64,000 nucleotides of DNA from Lineus longissimus. Lineage: Eukaryota > Nemertea > Pilidiophora > Heteronemertea > Lineidae. The translations under genes and the position numbers were made by a program. The notes under the pieces were generated by a model. The model saw only the letters and a list, made by a program, of their open reading frames with translations, did no database searches and was not told the origin of the DNA. The DNA lies in contig NC_088318.1 of the NCBI RefSeq assembly GCF_910592395.1, positions 7,876,349-7,940,348 of the forward strand. The letters are read 5' to 3'. Below are positions 44,713 through 55,671 of this stretch, in pieces; position 1 is the stretch's first letter, and each line of letters starts with the position of its first letter.

Positions 44713-46941
44713 ATGAACAATCTGGATGAAGATAGAAACAATCCGCAGCAAAGGAGGCAACGCCGTGCTTCACAGCAAAGAAAGAGACGACGCCTTGCCT
44801 CCTGTGTGCAAGCACACATGGATGCGATTCAAGAATCAGTGGCTGCTGCTTGTCATCAGGATGCAGATGATGATGATGAAGATGATCGTGAGGTCCACAA
44901 CAATAGTTCTATACCGGTGTCACAGATGTTGGGTTTTCATACTGGGATAGATCTGGATGTTTCACTTGACTCTGGCGGCGTACATGTTCCATCTAGTGCT
45001 GTCTTTCAAGATTCTCTTGAGGCCAATAACCCTGCAGATGTAATACCTTCAACATCAGATGTTGATGATCATGGAAGTATAGCTGATGTTTCTGACGGGG
45101 ACATGGGTTTTCCTGAGGACCCGGGCACAGACACAGTCACTGATACAGATTCTTGTGATAGTGACTGTGATGCAAGTAACGAAGTTAGTTTGAAGGATCG
45201 ATTGGCAGAATGGGGAGTGGATGTATATCAGTCTAAAGTTCTGTCTCTTCTGAAAATCCTGAAATCATATCACCCAGATTTACCCTCTGATGCAAGGACT
45301 CTGTTAGGAACACAGACTCAATACAATATCAAGGAAATAGCTGGTGGATCCTATTATCATTTTGGTATTGAGAAAGCAGTTCAGAGAGCCATCATTTGTG
45401 CTACTGTCAGTATTGAACTGCAAGAGGGTGCTACACTTTGGTTACAAGTGAACATTGATGGATTACCTTTATTCAAGAGTTCTAGAATTCAGTTTTGGCC
45501 CATTTTGGGTAAAGTTGTTCTCCCTTTTGAAACTAAGGTTTTTGCCATTGGCCTTTTTGCTGGTGCTGAAAAACCTGTAAATATTGATGAGTTTTTGCAC
45601 GATTTTGTTCAGAAAAAGGAGATAATTGAAGACAATGGCATTAGTGTCAATTCCTTGAGGTGTGATCTTAAAGTTCACTGTTTTATATGCGATGCCCCAG
45701 CCCGTGCATTTGTTAAACAAGTGAAAGGCCATGCCGGATACGATTGTTGTGAGAAGTGTGTTCAGAAAGGTGAATGGGAAGGAAAATTGACATTTCCTGT
45801 TCACCTTTCTTTACTTCAACGTGAAGATGTTCCATTGCGTGATGATGCCCGGTTCAAGGAGCAATTCTACAATGATACTCATCAGGTAGGTATCTCACCG
45901 TTGACCGATCTTTCACTTGGTGTCGTGTCCCAGTTCCCCTTAGATTATATGCATTTAGTATGCCTTGGAGTGATGAAGCGTCTTCTTTGGCTGTGGGCAC
46001 GTGCCCCTATAAAGAAACATGCATCAAAGTTGTCTGCTGAACACCTCAAGCAAATTTCAGAACATATACTTCTTTGTCAAGATAGTCTTCCCTCTGAATT
46101 TCAAAGAAAATGTCGTTCTCTATCTGAACTGGAGAGATGGAAGGCAACAGAATACAGGCAGTTCCTGTTGTACCTCGGTCCTGTTGTAGTCAAGGGGTGC
46201 ATGTCAGAGCAGTGTTACAAAAACTTCTTGTCCTTTCATGTGGCTATCTCTTGCCTAGCCAGCGAGGCTCTTTGGCAATCACACTGTGGGTATGCTTATG
46301 ACCTGATGGCGCATTTTGTGCATACATTTGAAAAGCTCTATGGGACTGGCCAAATGGTGTACAATGTCCACAACTGTATTCATTTGGCCGCAGACGTTCA
46401 AACATTTGGACCATTGGATTCTTTTTCTGCATTTGCATTTGAAAGTTTCTTAGGGAAGCTGAAGAAGAAAATTCGAAAACCAGAACGACCTTTAGCACAG
46501 ATAATAAGAAGGCTCTCTGAAATGGACAACTGTACTATCAACGAAGAAACCAAGAAGAAGACTGATTTACCTCGTCCGGGGACGGATCCTGGACACGTCC
46601 CACCAGGATATGATGATGCTACTCCTTTCAAATCGATCTACCACGATGGTGTGAAATTGTCAGCTGATACCGGTGACAACTGTTTACGCTTGGCCAACAA
46701 GATAGTCGTTATTCAGAATATCTCAGTGGAATGTGACGTAGGAAAGGTGGTTGTAGTTAAACATTTCAGAAGGAAAGAGGACTTCTTTACTCATCCTATG
46801 TCATCATCTCAGCTTGGTGTTTGGAAAGTTTCCCACTTGGCTCCTAACCATGAAGTCATCCCTTTGCCAAACCATGTCAAGAAATGTGTGCTGTTGCCGT
46901 ACAAGGATGGTTTTGTTGCTTTTCCATTACTTCATCAATAG
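44713..46941 (+). CDS. TNP2-like transposase (En/Spm type), intact ORF
   Basis: 742 residues from ATG 44,713 (MNNLDEDRNNPQQRRQRRAS); the in-frame TTG upstream is not needed. A basic N terminus and a long acidic Ser/Asp region (to about residue 160) precede the core. The family signatures are LQVNIDGLPLFKSSRIQFWP (about residue 240), a cysteine cluster in CDAPARAFVKQVKGHAGYDC...CEKC (about 320-360), FPLDYMHLVCLGVMKRLLWL (about 415) and HNCIHLAADV...GPLDSFSAFAFESFLGKL (about 555-585). The Asp in NIDGLP, the Asp in LDYMHL and the Glu in AFESF are plausible catalytic triad members (inference). There is no stop or frameshift. It would bind the element ends and catalyse excision and insertion. Confidence 0.75.
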   Translation: MNNLDEDRNNPQQRRQRRASQQRKRRRLASCVQAHMDAIQESVAAACHQDADDDDEDDREVHNNSSIPVSQMLGFHTGIDLDVSLDSGGVHVPSSAVFQDSLEANNPADVIPSTSDVDDHGSIADVSDGDMGFPEDPGTDTVTDTDSCDSDCDASNEVSLKDRLAEWGVDVYQSKVLSLLKILKSYHPDLPSDARTLLGTQTQYNIKEIAGGSYYHFGIEKAVQRAIICATVSIELQEGATLWLQVNIDGLPLFKSSRIQFWPILGKVVLPFETKVFAIGLFAGAEKPVNIDEFLHDFVQKKEIIEDNGISVNSLRCDLKVHCFICDAPARAFVKQVKGHAGYDCCEKCVQKGEWEGKLTFPVHLSLLQREDVPLRDDARFKEQFYNDTHQVGISPLTDLSLGVVSQFPLDYMHLVCLGVMKRLLWLWARAPIKKHASKLSAEHLKQISEHILLCQDSLPSEFQRKCRSLSELERWKATEYRQFLLYLGPVVVKGCMSEQCYKNFLSFHVAISCLASEALWQSHCGYAYDLMAHFVHTFEKLYGTGQMVYNVHNCIHLAADVQTFGPLDSFSAFAFESFLGKLKKKIRKPERPLAQIIRRLSEMDNCTINEETKKKTDLPRPGTDPGHVPPGYDDATPFKSIYHDGVKLSADTGDNCLRLANKIVVIQNISVECDVGKVVVVKHFRRKEDFFTHPMSSSQLGVWKVSHLAPNHEVIPLPNHVKKCVLLPYKDGFVAFPLLHQ

Positions 46942-47809
46942 GCCTACAAAATGTACTATCCAGTTGACAGATTCATTCATTCGCGTTGTTCTTCATGGGT
47001 GGGATGTTTTAGAGAATTCAAAACAATGCAGTCGTATTCTGTCTGATTGAAAACTGTCATGACTGTGGAAATTGAAGCTATCAAGCAAGTGAATACATGT
47101 AGTAGTATCTCTCAGTGAGTCAACTTCGGATTAGGGATGGCACTGGAAAGTGATCATTCATTGCAAGGCTCGAAATTAATTTTTTTGATTTCCAGCAGTT
47201 TTCATTTTAGATGAAGTTTTATGTCCCAAATCTACATGTACTAATTTAATTACTTTATGAATGATTTGAATTCTGTGGAAAAAGTTGCTAAGTTGTTGGT
47301 TCTTTGTGAAGCACTGCAATTCCTGGCGTAGCACACTGCGATGTGAAACGCTTATTTCGACCCTTGACTCGCCTCAAAAGTTAAAGCCTGTTGTGACATC
47401 ATGAGACTTTGTGACATTATGTGACAAGCAGTGGCAGACCAAGACTTTTTCAAGGCAGTGCTTAGAATAGTCTTAAAACATTTCTGTGGTCCTCTTCTTT
47501 TTGCAAAAATTTCCAGGGGGACGTCCAGAGACCCAACCTGACACACTCGTCACTTTGCCATCCATCTTTGGTGAAAATCCTTCTAGAAATAACTGAATTC
47601 ATCATTTTCACTGATAAAATCTGTTTGCCCTGCATGTGACAAAAGCACTGCTGATGTGACAAACTGGCAAAAAGCTGTGATGATCTAGAAATCTGTGCCT
47701 GTAACGTACATTTATTCAAAATTTGTATTTTTGCATGCTTTGTGTATAAATGATGTAAACAGTTTAAATGGATTGAATGCATTTCAGTATTCTTCGAAAA
47801 ACCGAAAGT

Positions 47810-50800
47810 ATGTCCACCTTGTACAGATTTAAAATAGTGCAGTTTACGAAAGAAAAAGGGGCTACCGAAGTTGTTCCCGAAGAATGGCTCATAAGGAATG
47901 AAACGCAAACGCTTTGGCCGCCTTACCCAACCGACGAACGCAATCGGCGAGCCGCTGAAAAGAGGGAGACTGTTCGGAAAGATTGGAAGTCATACGACAT
48001 CAAAATCCATGGCACACAAGGTATAGTACCAGTTAGGCTATCCCTAAGATGTTGTTTGTTTGATGTCATCCACCTCTCTCCAAAACATAGGGTTGGTACA
48101 TAATAGGCAGGGAATTTTCTTTCTTCAAAATTTGAAAGACGCATTTTTTAAGAAATCAATAAAATCAATAAAGTAGGGGCATAAGGCATTTTGTAAGGGG
48201 AGAGAAAAAAATCTTAATCATTATTTTTCCACCTCGTCTTCTCAGTGTTTGCCATGGCATTGGTTGGAAGGGTGACATCAAACAAAGATTTTTTTATGAT
48301 TCTTACATGTAGACTAAGTCTGAGATAGTGATTTTGATTTGAAATACCTGTGTCAAAAATGTTATCATATCTGTAACATTATAAACAACAGTGCACAACC
48401 ATAAGCAGGCACCGCAACGCAAGATGCATCTGCCAATTCATATACTTGTGCCTCCATACCACAACACGTCTCACATTATATTGTACATGTACATAGTACT
48501 ACTTCCACATCAAGATTGATCTGCATATTGACAAGACTCATTGTTTTCTCTACCCTTGCATGTCTTACTTTCATTATTTGACTGAAGGTTGTTGTCCATT
48601 TTATGGAAAGATGACTGCAAACAGATGACCAGATTTACTGGTTGGTTGGGTCAAGTTTGGAAGCAACAGTTGACAATAGTTTTGACTGTCCAGCTGCGTT
48701 CTATACAAGACTGTATGGCAGAGATGGCTCAGTGTCTTGTGCAGTTCAGTCTAAACCAAGTTTCAGTTTGGTTTGCTTCCACTAAAGCTATGTTTATCAT
48801 ATTTTGTACAGTTTTTTACACTGAGGCCATAAATGATTTGAATGCATTAATGGACCAGACCGTAACGGATGTCGATGACAGCCTTACTGAGGAGGAGCTT
48901 GGCCACAAAATGGATGGGAATGTACGGTCATCCACCAGGAAAGGATGGTGAGTTGGTTGTTGCTTGCAGTGGGGTTTGCGGTCTCCTGACCAAATCCTTG
49001 GATAGTCTGGTCACCGTGAAGGCGTGATAACAATTAACAATATTTGTGTACAGTCGAATGTAAAAAAGGATACACTCAACTCAAGTATGAACTTCAATTT
49101 AACTGGTATCATGCTCGTTTTTAAAAATATTTGTCACTGCATGTAGTTGGCAGGGATGGACTTGGTAGCAAGGTCAACTCGCAGTACCTGTCGGGCTTAT
49201 TTTAAGAATAGCGCAACTTGAATGTATATTGATTTTTAAAAAACTACCCATTTTCTTTCAATCCTCCTCCACGCTTTGACTTGTTTAATGAAGCCAATCA
49301 AGCTGCACAAGCTGAAGTAAGTGGAGGATCCAGCCCTTCACCAGATCACTCGTTGCCGCCACAGTCACTGCAATCTCCAGCCCCTGTTAACCGTCTTTCA
49401 CAACAGCAATCACAGCCGGTTCCAGCATCCACCCCTGTTATCCTCCCGCCACCACGACAGCGACTGCAAGTTCAAGCCTCAACATCTGCTTTCCGTCCAT
49501 TGACTCGTGTTCAGTTGCCCTCACCACCACTCCATAATAGTACACCTCATAGAGCAAGACCGAATAATGATGGTAAGTCTGAATGAAAAAAACGGGGGAA
49601 CTTTGAGGGGCAACCAGGTGTCTTCACTGGTCCTGCGCAGGCACCGCACATCACCCCATACTCGGAAGAGCAGAGTGACAACATTTGATGACATGATGTC
49701 ATACTCTGACATGGCTTGGGTCTCACTATCCCTAGCTGGACAGTGGTGTCATCTGGTTTTGGAATGCAGTTTACTCGGCATCCTGAAAAGTCCTCATTTG
49801 CATGGCATGGCATATGTCATTAATTGGAAGCACCAGTGAGTAAACATGAAGCTGTGGTTTTCAAGGTTCTGTGCTGCTGGACAACATAAGGCACTTCCAG
49901 TACCAGGGGTTGGACATTTCTGTAGAAATTCCCTAGAAATTTGGTACTACTAGGGTGAAAATACATGTATAACATAATAAAACATGAATACGGCATTTCT
50001 ATAGCGCCTGTGAATGTTCTTTTAAGCCTTTGGCCCTGAAGGTTCACAAATTTTTTTCTAACCAGTCTTTCTTACTTGCCTTCAGGATCTGAAAGAGATA
50101 AGCGGATGTTTGCGTTGTTGGAACGCATCTCCGAAGAGGTTCGCCTGGTTCATCAGAAGGTGGACCAGCTTACTGTCAGGCAGAACAATGGTGCTGACGA
50201 TTCTGTAGCTGTAGAGGAGGGTAACTGGCCGGAGGATATCATTCTACCAATTGAAATGGTGGAGGACATGAAAGCCTTCGAAAATCGTCTTGAGGGGGAC
50301 AAAGACCTTCGAAGACTCTTCGTTAGTATTCAGTACTTTTTCTCTTCCAATCCAATACTTATCTTGTGAATTCTTCATTCAATCATTATCAATAAGAGTT
50401 TGAATCGTTCACTAATGGTCCTAAATCAATGGGATCCAGTTTACTGGCATGCTAGTTCCAGTTTTCAATTCAAACATGTATTTTTTAGAGAAAGTGTACA
50501 TTGGACAAGTAGATATTACAGGATACCGATCAACCATCAACATGTTTCCTATTGCTTGTTAATTTTTTAAAAGAATGTCCAAGAAACAGGATACCTTATT
50601 TTAGCTTTTACATTCTGATGCATCATGGAGAGATCTCCCCCCCTTGTCAATTATGAAATTATATTATTCCACAAACAACCATTGGGCATGTTGCATAAAG
50701 AACTGTATATTGATGAACACTTGTTTTTCTGTCATTGTTATTGTATCGGGACTGCTAAAATTTAAGTTATTCCTTTATTCTTCTTCAGGTTCGAAAAATG

Positions 50801-51744
50801 ATGCTGAAGGGTGGCAACAACCCTGAGGATGCTGTCGCAAGGATGATGAGCCTGACGTGGGGGAAAGGTGTTTGCAAGGAATTTAGCTTCACAGGAAAAT
50901 CCTCAAAGGGGGTCAGAAGGGAGTCCTTCAGTGCCTTGAAGACCATGAAGACTCTCCTCATTAGTGAGTATACAGTAATCTATTTCCTCTGGAGACCCAT
51001 TATTCTAACTTGTCTTTGTTAAATTTTGCCAGTCTGGAGGAAAGACGACTAAACTCAAACGTCCGGTCCAAGATGGATGCCAAGGTTCAGCCATCCAATT
51101 CATGGTCAGTCATCTTGGGTCACAGTACTTGAGTGCTGTCAGGGCTAACCGTCCTCGTTTGGATCGTTAGCCATCCACTCTAAAAAGTTTGCTAGATTTG
51201 ATGATGATTCAGTAACTTTGGAACGTGAACTATTGACCAACATACTGGTACATGGATGGCTAGCCATTCTAATTGACTGGACAACTAGCCGTCTTCCTGC
51301 TAGGCCGTTTGCTGAACAACAGAGGATGTCAGAATGAAATGACCCTTGATTATTCATCTGATGCATGACTCACTCTAATGGTGGCATTAAATTCCCCGAA
51401 AACTCAAACCGGTTTTCCCTTTCCTTTAGCCACTTAGCCTGTATCCTTTTCTAACCCCTAGAAGTAGGAGCCCTCAGCTGAGCAGACTGGGACTACTGTT
51501 TGCACTAGGCCACAATTTTATAAAAAGTTATTCTACTGCTTCTTTCATTGACATCTTTTAAGTGGTATCTTACTCTCTTTTTCCAGAGGCTGTCCGTAAG
51601 AACCCAGCTTCAAGACATGCATCTGAAGCATTCATCGAAGAACGTGTCAGAAGTGTTCTGAAGAACTCCAATGATATGAACGGCGGCCGAAGGGAGAACA
51701 GAAGAACAAACAATGTACGGCAGGAGGAAGCTATGGCTGAGTAG
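47810..51744 (+). CDS. DUF4806-domain protein gene, about six exons
   Basis: Exons by eye: 47,810-48,020, 48,812-48,947, about 49,260-49,572, 50,086-50,321, 50,789-50,963 and 51,587-51,744. Donors are GTATAG, GTGAGT, GTAAGT, GTTAGT and GTGAGT; acceptors include TTCAG at 50,085, 50,788 and 51,586. Reading phase agrees across introns 1, 3, 4 and 5. The acceptor of exon 3 is not found, because no AG in the right phase precedes NPPPRFD. Exon 1 gives MSTLYRFKIVQFTKEKG...WPPYPTDERNRRA. Exons 4-6 give the DUF4806-like part (LEEL-type helix, then KMMLKGGNNPEDAVARMMSL...KTLLI, ending in a basic tail). It is probably the second, DNA-binding or regulatory, gene of the transposon; that role is inferred from position only. 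Confidence 0.6.
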
Positions 51745-51859
51745 TGGAATGCTAATATCCCAATTATCCACAATTCGCAAAAATATCCTGCTGTGAAATT
51801 ATCCTGTTTTACAGTATTTGTTTATAAGTGCACCTCGATTATAAGCGCATAAATATGGT

Positions 51860-52090
51860 AAGATTGTTCTGTTGAAAATCCATGATTGATGATACATGTA
51901 AAAAGCTAGCGAAATAATTCCATGGATGGAGGGGATCGAATTGTTCTGTTGAGAATCCATGATTGATGATACATTTAAAAATATTGTGGATTAATTTTTG
52001 AACCAATATGCAATTAAACGAAGAATTCGCCATATATTTTTGGAAGCATCCATTCGATCTCCTCCGTCCATGGAATTATTTTGCTAGCTT
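51860..52090. repeat. Direct and inverted repeats downstream of the DUF4806 gene
   Basis: 'gttgaaaatccatgattgatgatacat' recurs at about 51,872 and 51,950. A 37-bp inverted pair lies at 51,903-51,941 (AGCTAGCGAAATAATTCCAT) and 52,050-52,088. Both are inside the transposon and noncoding. Confidence 0.7.
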
Positions 52091-52449
52091 AGATGATCAG
52101 GAGGACCGTGTTAACATACAGAAGATTATGGTTGTTTTGCATTTAGCTTCGTCTGTTGCCATGATTTTTGTAAATTTTTGTACATACGGTATCATTTACA
52201 AGTTCCATAGCATTTGTGTCAAATATTCACTGCCAGTTCATTTTTACGCTGGTTTCGATGTACCGGTACGGTAAAACCGGAACATGACATTTTGCTTATT
52301 GGGCATTTAATTTTGTGGGTGTCTGTAACTCGCAAAACTATGAATTATAGGTGTTTAAACTGACAGTGCCTGGTAAGTTGGGCATAATCTAACTTTCCTC
52401 CAATTTTCAGAAATTGGCACAAATAACCAGCAGCAAATATTTCCCATGT

Positions 52450-52900
52450 TTAGAGAAAGTGTCATTCATACATGTTGCTTGAGCATTATTTGAAACAAAA
52501 TGGTAAAATATACAGGGTTTAAAATGAAATACGTATCCTGCATAGATGTTTTAAGTGTTGCACTGCTGGTTTTTCATTCATACATGTTGCTTGAGCATTT
52601 TAAAGTATCATAATTGTTTCTGAGCTCTACTATTCTTGTACCAGTCATGAGCATTATTTGAAACAAAATGCCAAATGGTAACATTACACTTTACAGCGTT
52701 TAAAATGAAATACGTATACTGCATAGATGTTTTAAGTGTTACACTGCTGGTTTTTCATTCATACATGTTGCTTGAGCATTTTAAAGTATCATAATTGTTT
52801 CTGAGCTCTACTATTCTTGTACTAATCATGAGCTTTATTTGAGACAAAATGGTAAAATTTACAGGGTTTAAAATGAAATATGTATCTTGTATAGATTTTT
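52450..52900. repeat. Tandem repeat, about 165-182-bp units, 2.5 copies
   Basis: 'cattcatacatgttgcttgagcatt' recurs at about 52,463, 52,577 and 52,757. 'tttaaaatgaaatacgtat' recurs at about 52,518, 52,700 and 52,866. It is noncoding and inside the transposon. Confidence 0.8.
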
Positions 52901-53119
52901 TTTGTACTTGAAACAAAACGATTCTTGCCAATCGGAGTGATTTTACATAATTGCATTTTACTGTTTACTGTTTACTGTTTCAATTTTAATTTTGTGTATG
53001 TACATATATATTTTTCGTTCTTGTACTTGTAATTTCAATAACAAAAGTCAATTTCAACTGTTACCTAATTCCAGTGTTCATGTTTGTGTTTGTGTATTGG
53101 AAATGGGGTGGGACTTATT

Positions 53120-53490
53120 TCTGTGAACATCACCTTGTCACCAGATTACCCTCACCAACATATCTCCCCCAAGGATTGATTCCTCCATCAGCACCCCCTG
53201 AAAAAGGGCTACATAAGCCTCCAGTGACCAGCTCTTCTACCTCTAATGGACCCCAAGTTTACCTCCAACCACCAGTGGAAAATGCCTCCAGTGGCCCTGC
53301 AGTATTGCCACCCATAAACCCCTAGTCTGCCTCTAGTGTTGCCACTAGTGGGCCTCTCATTTGCCTCCAAGAGGGCCACTGGTGGGCGATGTTACATTTC
53401 CACCAGCTTGCCACTAGTGGCAGCCACCAGTGGGCCACTAGTTTTGACATCAATGGGCCTCCAGTGGGCCACCAATTTTTGCTGTCTGGG
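53120..53490. repeat. Subterminal palindrome cluster of the two-gene transposon
   Basis: CCACTAGTGG, CCACTGGTGG, CCACCAGTGG and CCTCCAGTGG forms occur about ten times up to the right TIR; one CCACTAGTGG sits 16 bp inside the left TIR. Such clusters are where En/Spm accessory proteins bind. Confidence 0.65.
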
Positions 53491-53616
53491 TTGTGTGTGT
53501 TTGAACTTTCATATTCAAATTTTGGACTATAATCCAAGTAATCTTGGATTATGTGTTTGTTTCTTTCGGACTTTGAACTGTGAACTTCGAACAAGACAGA
53601 TGCAAGTCAACCCCAG

Positions 53617-53659
53617 CCACCCTGGTGATGCCTAGAGGGGCAGAAACGCGCGTCGGTGG
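53617..53659 (+). ncRNA. Type-I hammerhead ribozyme motif, copy 1 (core mutated)
   Basis: Stem I is CCACC / GGTGG. The core is CTGGTGA (A6 changed to G), stem II TGCC / GGCA, GAAAC, and stem III of two pairs closing loop GCGC, with GTC before the cleavage point (after 53,654). The A6 change should abolish activity. Confidence 0.65.
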
Positions 53660-53961
53660 AGCAACACAACAGCCCAACAATAGGGACCGATGGACATTGT
53701 TGTAAACTACAGTGACGGTATCCAGTTTTACTTCTACTATTCTGATTTTATTGTCTGGTCTGTGTGTATCATCGGTTGATCCTGTACTTCTCAACATATT
53801 GTGCCATTTGGACAGCCCACCTGCTTGACTACAACAGAATGTTTCAACAACAGAGTCGCAACAAAGTCTATTACGTCACAACGTCATTGAGAAACCACCC
53901 CTGAGTCATGATGTCATTCAAACTGTGAACTTCGAACAAGACAGATGCGAGTCAACCCCAG

Positions 53962-54004
53962 CCACCCTGATGAAGCCTAGAGGGGCAGAAACGTGCGTCG
54001 GTGG
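53962..54004 (+). ncRNA. Type-I hammerhead ribozyme motif, copy 2
   Basis: Stem I is CCACC / GGTGG. The intact core has CTGATGA and GAAAC, and stem III is AC/GT with loop GTGC. Cleavage is predicted after C 53,999. The first stem II position is A against A instead of a pair, which may weaken it. Confidence 0.75.
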
Positions 54005-54304
54005 AGCAACACAACAGCCCAACAACAGGGACCGATGGACATTGTTGTAAACTACAGTGACGGTATCCAGTTTTACTTCTACTATTCTGATTTTATTGTC
54101 TGGTCCGTGTGTATCATCGGTTGATCCTGTACTTCTCAACATATTTAGCCATTTGGACAGCCCACCTGCTTGACTACAACATAATGTTTCAACAACAGAG
54201 TCGCAACAAAGTCTATAACGTCACAACGTCATTGAGAAACCACCCGAGTCATGATGTCATTCAAACTGTGAACTTCGAACAAGACAGATGCGAGTCAACC
54301 CCAG

Positions 54305-54347
54305 CCACCCTGATGAAGCCTAGAGGGGCAGAAACGCGCGTCGGTGG
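54305..54347 (+). ncRNA. Type-I hammerhead ribozyme motif, copy 3
   Basis: As copy 2 with loop GCGC; cleavage is predicted after C 54,342. The distance between predicted cleavage points of copies 2 and 3 is 343 nt, the expected monomer size. Confidence 0.75.
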
Positions 54348-54601
54348 AGCAACACAACAGCCCAACAATAGGGACCGATGGACATTGTTGTAAACTACAG
54401 TGACGGTATCCAGTTTTACTTCTACTATTCTGTTTCTTTCGGACTTGCAATTCTTATTTTGGACTTACATTATCAGGTTCGATTCTTATTGGATTATTTG
54501 TTGTCGAAATTGGGCTATTCAGTTACTATATTCAGACTACTTTAAGGATTACTAATTGCTATTCGTTCGGAATATCGAATATTCAGATTGGACTATGTTT
54601 A

Positions 54602-55613
54602 GGGATCACGTCCAAAGTCCGCACGCGAATATTCGCTGCGCGAATCGGGGCGAAAATTCGCCTGGTCGAATATCGCCACACTCATTCGCCTCCAAATTGC
54701 TCCCTGCTTCGGCGATTCTATTATGATCAGGCGAAAATTCAGACTGAATAAAAATCGCAGGCGAAAATAATAATCGCGCCTAATTCGCTCTCACCAACCA
54801 TCGGAACGAAGGGAATATTAGAGGCCTATATGTGTTGTAGTATGCGTATTACGACATCAGCTGATAGCAGACCGAACAAAAACACAAACTGGAATTCGAA
54901 CAAAAACACAAACTGGAATTCCCGGTCAACCTGACTGCAGTAATCATATGCATCACATTTATCCACGAGGAGCTACACAAATTTGGCACAGAGGTTTGAG
55001 GTTCTTAGTATTATGGTATGTATTCCGAAGGATTGTGACGGAATGTACCGAATCATACAGCTAATCACAGTTAGGCTTATGTTTCCGAGTCTCAGCCAAC
55101 CAATCAAGATCGTTGTAGTATCCGGTTATCCTAAACAGCGTCCACCAGCGCCCACCAGCGTTCACCAGGTTTAAAGTCGGGTATAAAGTCATCAAAATAA
55201 AATTTTGTGGCCAAAACGTAATATGTACACCATAAAAAATAAATTTCCTGAAGATTTCATGCTTATTTCGTTTATGACCATTAGATTTTACTTTGATGGC
55301 TTTAATGTATGTATGTGTTTAAACCTGGTGGACGCTGTCTAGTATGACCCGATTTGTTTACGTGACTGCACTTTTCCGCCAAGCATGCAAGAGCCACCAA
55401 TTTCTTAAAATCGCTCCATTATCGCCTGGAGCGATTTTTGGGGCGAAATCGAAGAATTGGCGCGATTGTGGGCGAATTTCGCATCTGACATTCCGGCGAT
55501 TTCATATTATCGCCTCACATTCGCCGGTAGATTTTTCGGCAGATTTCGCAGGTGAAATACTGTAGGGTGAATTTCGCCGGCGAATATCGCGTGCGGACTT
55601 TGGACGTGATCCC
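54602..55613. mobile_element. PIF/Harbinger-like non-autonomous element, copy 2
   Basis: 1,012 bp, GGGATCACGTCCAAAGTCC...GGACTTTGGACGTGATCCC, flanked by TTA at 54,599-54,601 and 55,614-55,616. It is a near-identical sister of 14,012-15,021, with a small internal duplication at about 54,885-54,920 ('gaacaaaaacacaaactggaattc'). It is noncoding. Confidence 0.8.
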
Positions 55614-55660
55614 TTAGAACTTGGGTATTTGTGGTAAATGCTCCCTCCAAAGACGCATTT

Positions 55661-55671
55661 AAGGGGGGCCG
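55661..55671 (+). other. BEL polypurine tract
   Basis: AAGGGGGGCCG immediately precedes the 3' LTR, as expected for the plus-strand primer. This also shows that 55,672 is a true 3' LTR rather than a solo LTR. Confidence 0.7.

Larger units (their letters stand above)
43835..53490 (+). mobile_element. Two-gene DNA transposon, CACTA/EnSpm-like, intact ends
   Basis: Inverted termini CCCAGACAGCAAGGATCGGT / (reverse complement) CCCAGACAGCAAAAATTGGT continue with GGGCCACTAGTGG-type palindromes inside both ends. A 2-bp TT duplication is possible (43,833-43,834 and 53,491-53,492). The 9,656-bp interior holds a TNP2-like transposase ORF and a spliced DUF4806 gene in the same orientation, with no obvious breaks. 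Subterminal short-motif clusters and two genes recall the plant En/Spm plan. It lies in the 3' UTR of the BEL element. Confidence 0.75.
53574..54430 (+). mobile_element. Retrozyme-like tandem array with hammerhead ribozymes
   Basis: About 2.5 units of 343-345 bp ('aactgtgaacttcgaacaagacag' at 53,576, 53,921 and 54,264). It is flanked by a perfect 16-bp duplication, TGTTTCTTTCGGACTT, at 53,558-53,573 and 54,431-54,446. Each full unit holds a type-I hammerhead motif. Tandem units of a few hundred bp with type-I hammerheads, inserted with duplicated targets, match what is known of metazoan retrozymes. No protein is encoded. Confidence 0.75.

Noticed and set aside
53322-53635. Short ORFs on both strands across 53.3-53.6 kb
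   Set aside because: They translate the CCACTAGTGG palindrome cluster and the start of the hammerhead array.
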